Of a stretch of DNA of 64,000 bases, positions 45,103 through 54,283 are shown piece after piece. The notes under the pieces are model-generated. The model was not told where the DNA came from. It saw nothing but the letters and a program-made list of their open reading frames with translations, and searched no databases. The stretch comes from Candidatus Cloacimonas sp. (GTDB taxonomy: Bacteria; Cloacimonadota; Cloacimonadia; Cloacimonadales; Cloacimonadaceae): the NCBI GenBank assembly GCA_039680785.1, contig JBDKSF010000043.1, positions 1 to 64,000 on the forward strand, read 5' to 3'. The stretch's first letter is position 1, and each line of letters begins with the position of its first letter. Both the position numbers and the translations under genes were made by a program.

Positions 45103-45858
45103 TCAAGCATTGTAAAATTGAGCTAAAACGGATAGTCCTTTTAGATGCAATGCCTGTTTATGATGTGCCTGCCAATAGAGTTCAAAAACGGTGTTGATTT
45201 CGTTGACAACTGCCCTATTTATTTTTATATCTTCCAGGTGATTAGCTATTTCAGGCAATAAAGTTAAGATATTTCTTGCCGGGGGTGAAAGAATCATTAA
45301 TGCGTTATCTGGATTGATTTCTGGCAAACATTTCTCACAAACCAGTCCACCTTTTGTTTTGAGATAGGCGATGGGAACGGAGAGGGGCTTTTTGCATAAA
45401 CAACAATAACTTAAAGGATTTCCGATGCCACTTAGGATGGTAATTCTGTTTAAAAACCGCCAAAAAATTAAAATTGCATTATTATTCACTTTTTGCAAAT
45501 ATGTGAGGCAGGAAATGGTAAGATCATAAATTGTGGCTATATCTTCTTGAGATATAATAAGTTGGCTTACTAATTCCAGACAGGTTTCCGCAGCCGTCCA
45601 AGTTGCAGAATTGGCATAAACGGAAAAATCCCGTATTAGAAATGCCTCGCTAAATAGCCATAAACCTTGTTCTTTCGGTTCGTAGGCAATAAGCTCATAT
45701 TCACAAAGAGGGAGTAATTGTTGTTTTTCGTTATTTTTCAGTATGCCTTTGGCGAGAACTCCGATATGTCCAAATTCGCGGCTGAAAAATTGCAGGATTA
45801 AACTGCTTTCGCTATACTTGCTTTGCTTGACAAGAATTGCGCGTAATTTGTTCTTCAA
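45103..45858 (-). CDS. recO: DNA repair protein RecO
   Basis: RecFOR-pathway mediator that loads RecA on single-strand DNA coated with SSB. 251 residues: N-terminal OB fold (RAILVKQSKYSESSLILQFF), helical domain, and a four-Cys zinc site (CCLCKKP ... LVCEKCLP). The start overlaps the stop of the upstream NFACT gene (ATGA). The end falls beside the repeat-rich gap at 43.7-45.1 kb; no terminator was identified. Confidence 0.9.
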   Translation of the reverse strand: MKNKLRAILVKQSKYSESSLILQFFSREFGHIGVLAKGILKNNEKQQLLPLCEYELIAYEPKEQGLWLFSEAFLIRDFSVYANSATWTAAETCLELVSQLIISQEDIATIYDLTISCLTYLQKVNNNAILIFWRFLNRITILSGIGNPLSYCCLCKKPLSVPIAYLKTKGGLVCEKCLPEINPDNALMILSPPARNILTLLPEIANHLEDIKINRAVVNEINTVFELYWQAHHKQALHLKGLSVLAQFYNA

Positions 45859-47255
45859 GAAAGGATATCCTTAATTTCTCTCAAGCTCATTGGCTTGGCA
45901 TAAACGCTTTTAAAATTCGTGTAAGTAACGAAGCCGGGGGGGCTTTTATGTGGTTTTCGCACATAGCGTATTTGAGTGTAATCCACTGGAACATTGGCAG
46001 AAAACTTGGCTTTGGAATACCAAGCGGCTAAATTGCAGCAAAGTTCAATCAATTGTGGACTGGGCTCGGTTTTTTTTAAACATTTCAGTAAAATATGCGC
46101 TCCGTGATAGATGCGGCTGTGAAACCAATAGTCATAAGGTCTTGCCAGTTTGGTAGTTATATAATCATTTTCTTTGGCACGGCGTCCAACAATAATTTGA
46201 AATTCGTCAGCTATCGTAAATTTGAGTAATTTATCGGCAAAGATAGTTTCCGGAACCAGGTTTTTCCGCTGATGCGAGGTTAAAATTATGGTTTCTGGTA
46301 GTTCGCCTTTATCTGCTTTAACGATAAGTTCTTGTATTTTAGCTATTTCGGTGTCTATTTTGGCTAAGTTTTCTCGGATGATTTTCAAACCGTTTTTTGC
46401 CTTATGATACTTTTTCAAATAAAGATGCAAATTCTCCTGCGGATTTTTATTGGGCAGCAAAGGAATTTCTATCTCCTGCAAATTAGGATCAAGGTAATTG
46501 ATTGTCTTAAAGCTTTGCATACCGGATTTAATATTATGGAGATTGGGTTTTAGCCCTTCTGCACAGGCAAGCCAAAAATCAGCTTTTTCGGCATTTTCCA
46601 AATCTTTTTGCAGCATTTTTTGCTTTTTTAGGGTCTTTTGTAGTTCTTTTTGTAAAGCGGAGTGCAATTTATGACGATTTTCTGCCTCTTCTTCTTGTTT
46701 AAATTTACCATAGTAGAGATTGCTGAAATAATCATTACAAGTGGAACTTCCGTCCGGAAAGGGAATTTTTACCGCTTCCAAAATGGGCTGAAAAGATGTT
46801 TTGGGTGGTGTGTAGATAAGACCGGGCAGAATTTGCCGCTGCGGATTATCAGAATAGCCATATTTATAGACCGCATCGATAATTTTCATATCTGCATCCA
46901 CTAAAATGGCATTGGGCTGAGGTGGCATCAATTCTGCAATAATATAGTAGATTTTATTCTGTTGATAAATATCTTTATAATGCAATTTAAGATATATAAT
47001 GCGGTCATTCTCAACCAAAGATATATGTGTAAGTTGGCTGTTAACAATGATTTGCCAAAATAGTTTTCCGCCTTGAGGCATCGGAAAATTATCCTTTCGA
47101 AACATAAAAGCATCGCGTTTGCTGAGCACAATAAATAAGGCATTTTTATCTTTTGTCTGCAGCATTAACAGCTCCGGAAACAGAATTATGTTTTCAATTC
47201 CGGACTGATAATCCGCCATATCTTGCGTCCATTCTTTAAGATAAGAATATTTCAC
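45855..47255 (-). CDS. NFACT family protein (RqcH/Rqc2-like), short form
   Basis: Ribosome quality-control factor that binds the 50S-peptidyl-tRNA complex and recruits tRNA-Ala. 466 residues, clearly shorter than the usual 550-580. The NFACT-N domain carries the conserved Asp84-Arg85 (LVENDRIIYL) needed for tailing in RqcH; a central coiled coil lies at about 195-310. The NFACT-R domain is intact (YDYWFHSRIYHGAHILLK, VDYTQIRYVRKPHKSPPGFV). The shortening is in the helix-hairpin-helix and middle region. It shares an operon with recO. Confidence 0.88.
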   Translation of the reverse strand: MKYSYLKEWTQDMADYQSGIENIILFPELLMLQTKDKNALFIVLSKRDAFMFRKDNFPMPQGGKLFWQIIVNSQLTHISLVENDRIIYLKLHYKDIYQQNKIYYIIAELMPPQPNAILVDADMKIIDAVYKYGYSDNPQRQILPGLIYTPPKTSFQPILEAVKIPFPDGSSTCNDYFSNLYYGKFKQEEEAENRHKLHSALQKELQKTLKKQKMLQKDLENAEKADFWLACAEGLKPNLHNIKSGMQSFKTINYLDPNLQEIEIPLLPNKNPQENLHLYLKKYHKAKNGLKIIRENLAKIDTEIAKIQELIVKADKGELPETIILTSHQRKNLVPETIFADKLLKFTIADEFQIIVGRRAKENDYITTKLARPYDYWFHSRIYHGAHILLKCLKKTEPSPQLIELCCNLAAWYSKAKFSANVPVDYTQIRYVRKPHKSPPGFVTYTNFKSVYAKPMSLREIKDILS

Positions 47256-47277
47256 TTTGCCTGCTTTTCCTTTTGGC

Positions 47278-47306
47278 TTGACAAAAAAACCATTTATTTT
47301 TTAGAT
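47278..47306 (+). promoter_or_regulatory. Probable promoter for the coiled-coil protein gene
   Basis: TTGACA at 47278-47283, a 17-base spacer, and TTAGAT at 47301-47306, placing the start of transcription near 47313. A TAGGAG ribosome site then precedes the ATG at 47340. Confidence 0.45.
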
Positions 47307-47339
47307 GCCAAAGATAATAAAACGATATAGGAGTCAAGC

Positions 47340-48212
47340 ATGAAAGCTACAACAGCGATTATCGTGGCAATTCTCGCTATTCTGACAATTGTTTTTGCCG
47401 TCCTTTGGATAAATTCCAACGGCAAAACAAAAGAACTGATCCAAACCAATGACGAATTAAAAAAACTGTATGAGACCTCCACTTCCACGATTGGAGATAT
47501 CCAGTCCAGCTTGGAATCGTTGGAAAAAGACCTCTCGGGGCAGCTATTTACCCAAAAAGAAATTCCCGGAACTACTCCGGAAGAACGCAAATCCAAAATA
47601 ATTTCATCCATTGCTAACATGCGAGACCAAATTGAAGCAGATAAACAAAAAATTGCTGCTTTGGAAAAACAACTTGCCACATCCAAAAGCCAATTGAAAG
47701 GCGTTCAGGAAATTGTAAATAAACTGAAAGCAAGCATTGGCGAAAAAGAAAAGATTATGAATGAACTGCAACAGCGTTTAGGTGCCTTAAGCGAAACCTT
47801 GGAAACCGAACGCAGAATTAGTGCTGAAGAAATTCAAAAACGCGAAATGACGATAAATGAAAAAGATCAAGAACTGAATCAGCAGAGCATTGAAGCAAAT
47901 ACCATTTATTATGTCTTTGGCACTCGTAAGGACTTGATGGCAAAAGGAATTATGGATAGAAAAGGTGGGCTTTTGGGAATCGGAAAGGTCTCTACGGTAA
48001 AATCCAATATTCCCGTTGACCAATTTACCTCTATGAACCTGTTAGAAACACAGCAAATAACTTTCCCTATCACTAAAAAAGGGTATTCAATTCTTACTAC
48101 GCATCCTGCCACTTCCTATAAAGTAGAAAAAATGGAAGACCAGAATGTGCTTACTATCCTTGATGCCAGCAGTTTCCGCAAGCAGAAATTCGTGGTGATT
48201 GAACTAATGTAA
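47340..48212 (+). CDS. Membrane-anchored coiled-coil protein of unknown function
   Basis: A 290-residue protein that I do not recognise by name. One N-terminal membrane helix (IIVAILAILTIVFAVLWI) leaves the rest outside the cytoplasm or in the periplasm. Residues 30-185 are heptad-rich coiled coil (KQKIAALEKQLATSKSQLK, MNELQQRLGALSETLETE). The last 100 residues form a compact beta domain (NTIYYVFGTRKDLMAKGIM, FPITKKGYSILTTHPA). Such proteins are seen in Bacteroidetes-type genomes as uncharacterised lipoprotein-like anchors. It has its own promoter and terminator, so it is a single-gene unit. Confidence 0.6.
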   Translation: MKATTAIIVAILAILTIVFAVLWINSNGKTKELIQTNDELKKLYETSTSTIGDIQSSLESLEKDLSGQLFTQKEIPGTTPEERKSKIISSIANMRDQIEADKQKIAALEKQLATSKSQLKGVQEIVNKLKASIGEKEKIMNELQQRLGALSETLETERRISAEEIQKREMTINEKDQELNQQSIEANTIYYVFGTRKDLMAKGIMDRKGGLLGIGKVSTVKSNIPVDQFTSMNLLETQQITFPITKKGYSILTTHPATSYKVEKMEDQNVLTILDASSFRKQKFVVIELM

Positions 48213-48234
48213 CGATTGTAAATTTGAACTATAC

Positions 48235-48270
48235 AAAAAAGGTGAGGTTAATGATAAACCTCACCTTTTT
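48235..48270. terminator. Bidirectional intrinsic terminator
   Basis: Stem GGTGAGGTT (48241-48249) and AACCTCACC (48257-48265) with a 7-base loop, flanked by six A on the left and five T on the right. It serves both the coiled-coil gene (plus) and the V-ATPase operon (minus), which converge here. Confidence 0.9.
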
Positions 48271-48287
48271 GTTTTGCAATTTTGTGT

Positions 48288-48803
48288 TTAAGCCAAAGTT
48301 GGAATTACTCCACCAATCAAGAAACAGGCAGCAAAAGCAATAATGGCATAAAGCTCAGGAAACACACCCAAAATAAGGGTTTTGGCAAATACATCATGTC
48401 CCGAACCAATACTTTCAATACCTGTGGCTACAATTCTGGATTGATGATACGCAGAAATAAGTTCCACGGTTCCTCCAATCAAACCTGCCGCTAAAATGGC
48501 ACAGGCCTGAAGCAGATTAATTTGAGGAGTAATATAAGCTTTCAGGATGAAGAATGAACCGAAACCATAAAGACCCTGGGTTCCTGGCAAAGCGGAAAGG
48601 ATCATACAGCTGGGAAAAATATCATCCCTTTTTTTCATTGCACCAACTGTTGCACGACCACCGATAACAGTTCCCCAGGCACTTCCGACTCCGGAAAGAG
48701 CTACCATCAGGAAAAGTCCGATCCAAGCCAAAAAATATGCTAAATTTTGGCTCGCCATAGTGGTAACAATTGGTTGGACTACTGTGTGTAAGGAATCAGG
48801 CAT
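48288..48803 (-). CDS. ntpK: V-type ATPase proteolipid subunit K, sodium-type ion site
   Basis: Rotor-ring subunit of 171 residues with two fused hairpins (four membrane helices). The ion-binding residues match Enterococcus hirae NtpK: Leu72, Thr75 and Gln76 in ALPGTQGLYGF, Gln121 in YHQSRIVATG and Glu150 in GVFPELYAI, equivalent to L61, T64, Q65, Q110 and E139 there. This predicts sodium transport instead of proton transport. It is the last gene of the operon, followed by the bidirectional terminator. Confidence 0.93.
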   Translation of the reverse strand: MPDSLHTVVQPIVTTMASQNLAYFLAWIGLFLMVALSGVGSAWGTVIGGRATVGAMKKRDDIFPSCMILSALPGTQGLYGFGSFFILKAYITPQINLLQACAILAAGLIGGTVELISAYHQSRIVATGIESIGSGHDVFAKTLILGVFPELYAIIAFAACFLIGGVIPTLA

Positions 48804-48817
48804 TTTAACCTCCCTTG

Positions 48818-50605
48818 TTATTCCTTTTTTCCAAAGGGTTTATATTCCAGCCCGGGACCTGCAAAAGCGGCATTTTTATAAAACTCTACGAAAGTGAGTC
48901 GTAAAGGATGAACAAAACCGCTAAGGCCTCCCAAGGCAATATTTAAAGTGTGGCCAAAAAGCATAAACAGCACAAAAATAATGGGACCTACAACTGGAAT
49001 TCCGTGGGCAATTTGACTGCCTATGGAATTCATCACAAAACCCAAAATGGCACTGGATACGCTTAACGCAAAAAGTCGGATGTAAGATAAAATATCTCCA
49101 AAGTAACCGGTAATAATTTGGTAAAGCAGCCAAAAACCATTGAGAATGTTTAAGATTATGTTTTTACCCGGGCTATTAAACAGCAAAATCATTGCCAAAC
49201 CGAGATAAATAGGATATTTAAGATAGGGTTGAACCTTACTGATGTCGGTTCCTAAAAGGGAAGACCCAAGAACTGTTAAACCAAACAGTAACAACCAGGT
49301 ACCAATAGTAGTAAGCCCGAATTTGAATCCGTTGTTGCGTATTGTTTTTATGGCTGAGATGGCAATTCCGAAAAGAATCTGAATGGCTCCTAAAAGCAAG
49401 GCGTAATTAAAGATCTGATTGTTATCTTTAATAAAAATCTTATCCTTTATGGCAGGAATCGTTTTCAGATCATAAGCCAAAGCGCTACCCATCACCCAAC
49501 CCATTATTATGGAAGCAGTTCCAAAGATGATTAACAGAGTCATAATGTCTTTCATACCTTTGTTTTTCATCTTCCATTTTAAGATGACAGCCAAAATGAT
49601 AATAGCTATGCCATAGCCAATGTCGGCATTGCAAAATCCGAAAAACAAAGCAAAAAAAGGAGCAAAAAAAGGAGTTAAATCAAACTCATTGTAATAGGGT
49701 AACATATACATTTTGCTGATGGGCTCAAAAAGACGAGCAAACCAATTATTTCTTAGCTTTATGGGGGGATTTTCTTCTGCTTTGGCTTCCTCGGAAACAT
49801 AAATAATGTTGTTTTTATCCAGAAAGTCCTTTAAACCCTGTTCCAAACTAATGGGAATCCAACCACTTAATAGACGAATTGTGTTTTCCGCTTCGAATTT
49901 ACCCTGCTGGAGAGCATCTTCAAATTCATATTCACGGCTAAGGCGTTTCAATTCTTCATTAAACATTTCTATGGCGGTGGGAGCTATGGAATAGAGATAA
50001 TCATCAATATCTTTCTGTTGATTTTCCAATTCCACAAGCTTATTCTCAAATTCTTGCAAAGTATGTTGATGGAAGGAAAAAGTGTCCGATTCCAAACAGG
50101 GATCTCCATCATCGGTAATAACGACAAAATATAAAATACCGCCTACTTCATTTATGATCGAAAGAGGATATTTTTCCTGCCATTCTGGTTTAAAATGATT
50201 TTTCAAGCAGGTGTGAAAACGAATGGTTAATCCTGACTCTTTCAGCTTGCGAACCAAATCGTAATCAAAATGTCCCCAAGGACTTAAATCCCGAATTTGT
50301 TTTTTAACCTGATCAATGGTATGTAGCAGTTTTTCTTTTTCTGCGCGTGCTTCATTTATCTTATTTAACAACGCTTTAGTTGGTAAAGGGCTTGCTTGTT
50401 TGGGAGCAGTGGATTTAAGCTTGGTCAGAAATTTAACGCATTCACCATATTCTTTCATCAATTCCAGGTTTTTGGTTTGGGATTCGGTTTTTTCATCGCA
50501 ACTGCGAATAATATGCACCACTCCCAATTTTTGTAATTCTGCCAAGAAGTTCTCGTAATCTTGATGATAGAGAACAAAGGTATATTTACGCATCTTTTCT
50601 ATCAT
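48818..50605 (-). CDS. ntpI: V-type ATPase subunit I (a-type stator subunit)
   Basis: A 595-residue membrane subunit that forms the ion path with the K ring. The N-terminal 300 residues are cytoplasmic with coiled coils (YEFEDALQQGKFEAENTI). About seven helices follow, including FFAPFFALFFGFCNADIGYG and the terminal segment FGHTLNIALGGLSGFVHPLR, which carries the conserved region around the essential Arg. It lies 14 bases upstream of ntpK, and its ATG overlaps the subunit D stop by 4 bases. Confidence 0.93.
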   Translation of the reverse strand: MIEKMRKYTFVLYHQDYENFLAELQKLGVVHIIRSCDEKTESQTKNLELMKEYGECVKFLTKLKSTAPKQASPLPTKALLNKINEARAEKEKLLHTIDQVKKQIRDLSPWGHFDYDLVRKLKESGLTIRFHTCLKNHFKPEWQEKYPLSIINEVGGILYFVVITDDGDPCLESDTFSFHQHTLQEFENKLVELENQQKDIDDYLYSIAPTAIEMFNEELKRLSREYEFEDALQQGKFEAENTIRLLSGWIPISLEQGLKDFLDKNNIIYVSEEAKAEENPPIKLRNNWFARLFEPISKMYMLPYYNEFDLTPFFAPFFALFFGFCNADIGYGIAIIILAVILKWKMKNKGMKDIMTLLIIFGTASIIMGWVMGSALAYDLKTIPAIKDKIFIKDNNQIFNYALLLGAIQILFGIAISAIKTIRNNGFKFGLTTIGTWLLLFGLTVLGSSLLGTDISKVQPYLKYPIYLGLAMILLFNSPGKNIILNILNGFWLLYQIITGYFGDILSYIRLFALSVSSAILGFVMNSIGSQIAHGIPVVGPIIFVLFMLFGHTLNIALGGLSGFVHPLRLTFVEFYKNAAFAGPGLEYKPFGKKE

Positions 50606-51201
50606 ACATTACTCTCCTGCTCAAAACGGGATTTGAGTATTTTTTGAGATGCCTTGGATAGATTTTCTTCATCTTCCAGATAGCGTTTTATTTTTAGAAT
50701 GGCGTCTTCGAAGGCAGGAACTTGAACTTTTTCATATAGATTCACTTTTTGCGTGGTCTTTTTACGCACCTGCTCCAAAATGTGCATTTTGCGGATAAAG
50801 AAGTCCCTTTCAATTTGCAGTTGGCAGATTTCTTTTAATAAAGCAATCCCTTCCGGATACCAAGCAGGAGCTTTAAAAAGATTATAATCCGCTATTTCAA
50901 ATTCAATGTTTTCCAATAGAGGGGTTTTTACGCCTGCAATTTTACGGGTTTTTATTTCCACATTCTTAATTTTCACAATATCTGGATCAAATTCGGTAAA
51001 CAGTTTCATAAAAGCATCCAGTTCCGCAGTGCGTTCTTTCACTTTTTGATCTAAAGTAAGTGCCTGATCGCGTGCTTTTTTAACTTCCAGGCGTAAAGCA
51101 CTTTCTTTGTTTTTCAAAGTTGGCAAAGCTCTTTGGCGAACGGAGAGCTGTTTTATCAGCTGTAACTGAGCAGTTTTATTGTATTGAAATTTCAGGTTCA
51201 T
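50602..51201 (-). CDS. ntpD: V-type ATPase subunit D (central stalk)
   Basis: A 199-residue, almost entirely helical subunit that forms the rotating shaft inside the A3B3 head. N-terminal KTAQLQLIKQLSVRQRALPT and C-terminal KMHILEQVRKKTTQKVNLYE match the family. It overlaps ntpB and ntpI by 4 bases each. Subunit F, its usual partner, is not encoded in this operon. Confidence 0.9.
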   Translation of the reverse strand: MNLKFQYNKTAQLQLIKQLSVRQRALPTLKNKESALRLEVKKARDQALTLDQKVKERTAELDAFMKLFTEFDPDIVKIKNVEIKTRKIAGVKTPLLENIEFEIADYNLFKAPAWYPEGIALLKEICQLQIERDFFIRKMHILEQVRKKTTQKVNLYEKVQVPAFEDAILKIKRYLEDEENLSKASQKILKSRFEQESNV

Positions 51202-52520
51202 CCCTTCTTCCAGTATAAATTCATAAATTCATCTTTGATTCCGATCTCAGCCCGGGTGAAATATTTCTGGAAAAGAGTCCAGGTTCTATCCAGCATTTCA
51301 TCGGTACTAATGTTAACATCAACAGCCAGAATTTTATCTGCATATTCTTTGGCAAAATCAAGCACGCGGATATCATAATCGGAGAGGTCAAAACCATTTT
51401 CCAGCTTTGTTTTGGCATTGGCGGCGTCGGCATAAAGACGCACTGCTGTATTCATAACCTGAGGATGATCCGCTCTCGTTTTTTTGCCGATGACCAATTG
51501 TTTCAAACGCGAGAGGGAACGAAAAGGATCAACAATAACTTTACCGATATCTGTATCGCGTTTCAGGAAAAGCTGTCCTTCCGTTATGTAGCCAGTATTA
51601 TCAGGAATGGCATGGGTAATGTCTCCACCCGAAAGAGTCGTAACCGCAATAATGGTTATGGAACCACCATCCGGAAATTGGACTGCCTTTTCATAGAGTT
51701 TTGCCAAATCACTATAAAGCGAACCGGGCATACTATCCTTGGAAGGAATTTGATCCATCCGGTTGGAAACGATACTTAAGGCATCACAGTAAAGAGTCAT
51801 ATCAGTTAAAAGCACCAAGACCTTTTCGTGTTTTTCCAAAGCGAAATATTCCGCAGCCGTAAGTGCCATATTAGGAACCAGCAATCTTTCCACCGTTGGG
51901 TCTTCCGTAGTATTCACGAAAGAGACGATTCTATCTATCACGCCAGCATTTTCGAAGGTATTTTTATATAGCAGATAGTCATCATTGGAAAGGCCCATTC
52001 CACCTAAAATTATCTTATCACTTTGAGCGCGCAAAGCCACCATAGCCATCACTTCATTATAGGGCTGATCGGGATCGGCAAAGAAAGGTATTTTTTGTCC
52101 AGTAACCAAAGTATTGTTCAGATCAATTCCGGCAATTCCTGTAGCAATCAATTCCGAGGGTTGTTTACGACGCACAGGATTAACGGAAGGACCGCCAATT
52201 TCAACTTCTTCGCCTTCAATTTCAGGTCCGCCATCGATTGGCTCACCATAAGCATTGAAAAATCTACCACCTAATTCATCACTAACTTTTAGGGTGGGTG
52301 CTTTTCCGAAAAAGATAACTTCGGCATCAGTTCCAATGCCTTCCGTTCCGGCAAAAATTTGCAATGTTACATTGTCACCGATAATTTTAACTACTTGAGC
52401 CAGGCGGCCTGAAACAGTTGCCAATTCATCATAACCAACACCTGTAGCTTGAACCGAACAAGTTGCTTTGGTTATTTGATTCAGTTTCGTATATATTTTT
52501 TGAAATGCTTGAGTTTCCAT
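51198..52520 (-). CDS. ntpB: V-type ATPase subunit B (regulatory head subunit)
   Basis: A 440-residue head subunit that alternates with A in the A3B3 ring. It lacks a functional P-loop, as expected. Family motifs: GRFFNAYGEPIDGGPEIEG, RKQPSELIATGIAGID, TLSGGDITHAIPDNTGYITE. The ATG overlaps the last base of the ntpA stop. Confidence 0.95.
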   Translation of the reverse strand: METQAFQKIYTKLNQITKATCSVQATGVGYDELATVSGRLAQVVKIIGDNVTLQIFAGTEGIGTDAEVIFFGKAPTLKVSDELGGRFFNAYGEPIDGGPEIEGEEVEIGGPSVNPVRRKQPSELIATGIAGIDLNNTLVTGQKIPFFADPDQPYNEVMAMVALRAQSDKIILGGMGLSNDDYLLYKNTFENAGVIDRIVSFVNTTEDPTVERLLVPNMALTAAEYFALEKHEKVLVLLTDMTLYCDALSIVSNRMDQIPSKDSMPGSLYSDLAKLYEKAVQFPDGGSITIIAVTTLSGGDITHAIPDNTGYITEGQLFLKRDTDIGKVIVDPFRSLSRLKQLVIGKKTRADHPQVMNTAVRLYADAANAKTKLENGFDLSDYDIRVLDFAKEYADKILAVDVNISTDEMLDRTWTLFQKYFTRAEIGIKDEFMNLYWKKG

Positions 52521-54274
52521 TACTTAGCTCTCCTTTCATCAACAATTTTACGCAATTCCGTTTCGTAGTTATTAAATTCCAGCGCCTGAAATTCCGTATA
52601 GTTCATCTGCTTGCAGATATTGATTAATTGTGTATAGTAAGGCATAACTTCTTCGTAACTTTCAAAGACAAAATCCGCGTTGCAAATACCCAAGATCAGT
52701 TCCAACATATATTGCTGTCTTTTCATAGGAGTGGATTGATCTACTTTATCAAAGCCGTCCTGTTGTAAAATAATTCTGTCCACAAGTTCACTTTTCCAAT
52801 ATCTGTCATGGTAGGTAAGAGGAACGCCATCGTCACCTAAAATATTAATTTGTTCCTGTGCCTCTTTTCCGCGCAAAAGAATATCTTTGGTTTTATTTAC
52901 ATCTTTCACCCAATGCGGATTTACATTTTTATTCAAATACTCTATTACTTCCGGATATTCCAGATATTTACTGTAAGAATCAATCGGATCGACTGCAGGA
53001 TAGCGTTTGCTATCTGCCCGGGCTTGAGAAAGTGCATAAAAACAGCGTGCGGATTTTTTTGTGGATTCCGTAACCGGCTCTTTCAAGTTTCCACCTGCGG
53101 GAGAAACAGTTCCAATAAAAGTTATGGAGCCAGTTGCACCGCTTTTTAAGTAAACGAATCCAGCCCGCGCATAAAAACTGGAAATAATGGCTGGAAGGTC
53201 CATTGGTAAAGCATCGGGTCCTGGCAATTCTTCCATTCTATTACTCATTTCCCTTAATGCCTGAGCCCAACGAGAAGTGGAATCAGCCAAAAGTAAAACC
53301 TTCAGCCCCATATTTCTATAATATTCCGCAATCGTCATAGCTGTATAAACAGATGCTTCACGCGCTGCGACAGGCATATTGGAAGTATTGCAAACAATGA
53401 TTGTTCTTTCCATCAATTTTCTACCGGTGCGAGGATCATCAAGTTCCGGAAATTCCACAAATAGTTCCACCACTTCATTTGCTCTTTCTCCGCAAGCAGC
53501 CATAATAATCATATCCGCATCGGCATTTTTGGAAATGGAATGTTCCAACACTGTTTTTCCTGCTCCAAAAGGACCCGGGATAAAACCTGTTCCACCTTCC
53601 ACCATAGGATTCAAAGTATCCATTGTGCGCACGCCTGTTTCCAAAAGTTTAAATGGACGCGGTTTTTCCACATAAGCAAGAATGGGGATTTTTACAGGCC
53701 ACTTTTGAATCATAGTTATATCAATATCGTTGCCCTCTTTATCTGTCAAAACGGCAATGGTATCATTTATTTTATATTCACCTTCAGGGACAACGCTTTT
53801 TACCGTGTATTCATCTTTCAGCACAAAAGGAACCATAATTTTATGAGTTACCCAACTTTCGGGAACCGATCCAAGCCAGTCACCAGCGCTTACTATATCT
53901 CCGGTTTTGGCAAGAGGAGTAAATTTCCAAATTGAATCTTCATCCAAGGGATCAGTATATTCTCCGCGCGTTAAATATACGCCTTTTCTTTTATTAAGGT
54001 CACCCTGCAGACCGTCTAAATTTTTGGAAAGCATACCCGGACCGAGTTTCACTTCCAACATATGGTTAGTAAATTCTACCGTGTCACCTGGTTTTAAACC
54101 ACGAGTACTTTCAAAAACCTGGGTATTGGCTATGTTTCCAACTACTTTGATAACTTCCGCCATCAATTTTTCTTTGCCAAGATTGATATAGCAGATTTCG
54201 TTTTGGGAAACAGGACCTGAAACTTCCACCTGCACCAGGTTGGAAATTATTCCTTTAACTATACCTGTTGTCAT
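52520..54274 (-). CDS. ntpA: V-type ATPase catalytic subunit A
   Basis: A 584-residue catalytic subunit. P-loop GPFGAGKTVLEH (Ala in place of the more usual Ser), the non-homologous insertion typical of A subunits between the N-barrel and the nucleotide domain, and LLLADSTSRWAQALREMSNR are all visible. Hydrolysis drives the rotor in the pump direction, or the reverse for synthesis. Ten bases separate it from the DUF2764 gene upstream. Confidence 0.96.
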   Translation of the reverse strand: MTTGIVKGIISNLVQVEVSGPVSQNEICYINLGKEKLMAEVIKVVGNIANTQVFESTRGLKPGDTVEFTNHMLEVKLGPGMLSKNLDGLQGDLNKRKGVYLTRGEYTDPLDEDSIWKFTPLAKTGDIVSAGDWLGSVPESWVTHKIMVPFVLKDEYTVKSVVPEGEYKINDTIAVLTDKEGNDIDITMIQKWPVKIPILAYVEKPRPFKLLETGVRTMDTLNPMVEGGTGFIPGPFGAGKTVLEHSISKNADADMIIMAACGERANEVVELFVEFPELDDPRTGRKLMERTIIVCNTSNMPVAAREASVYTAMTIAEYYRNMGLKVLLLADSTSRWAQALREMSNRMEELPGPDALPMDLPAIISSFYARAGFVYLKSGATGSITFIGTVSPAGGNLKEPVTESTKKSARCFYALSQARADSKRYPAVDPIDSYSKYLEYPEVIEYLNKNVNPHWVKDVNKTKDILLRGKEAQEQINILGDDGVPLTYHDRYWKSELVDRIILQQDGFDKVDQSTPMKRQQYMLELILGICNADFVFESYEEVMPYYTQLINICKQMNYTEFQALEFNNYETELRKIVDERRAK

Positions 54275-54283
54275 ATTTACCTT

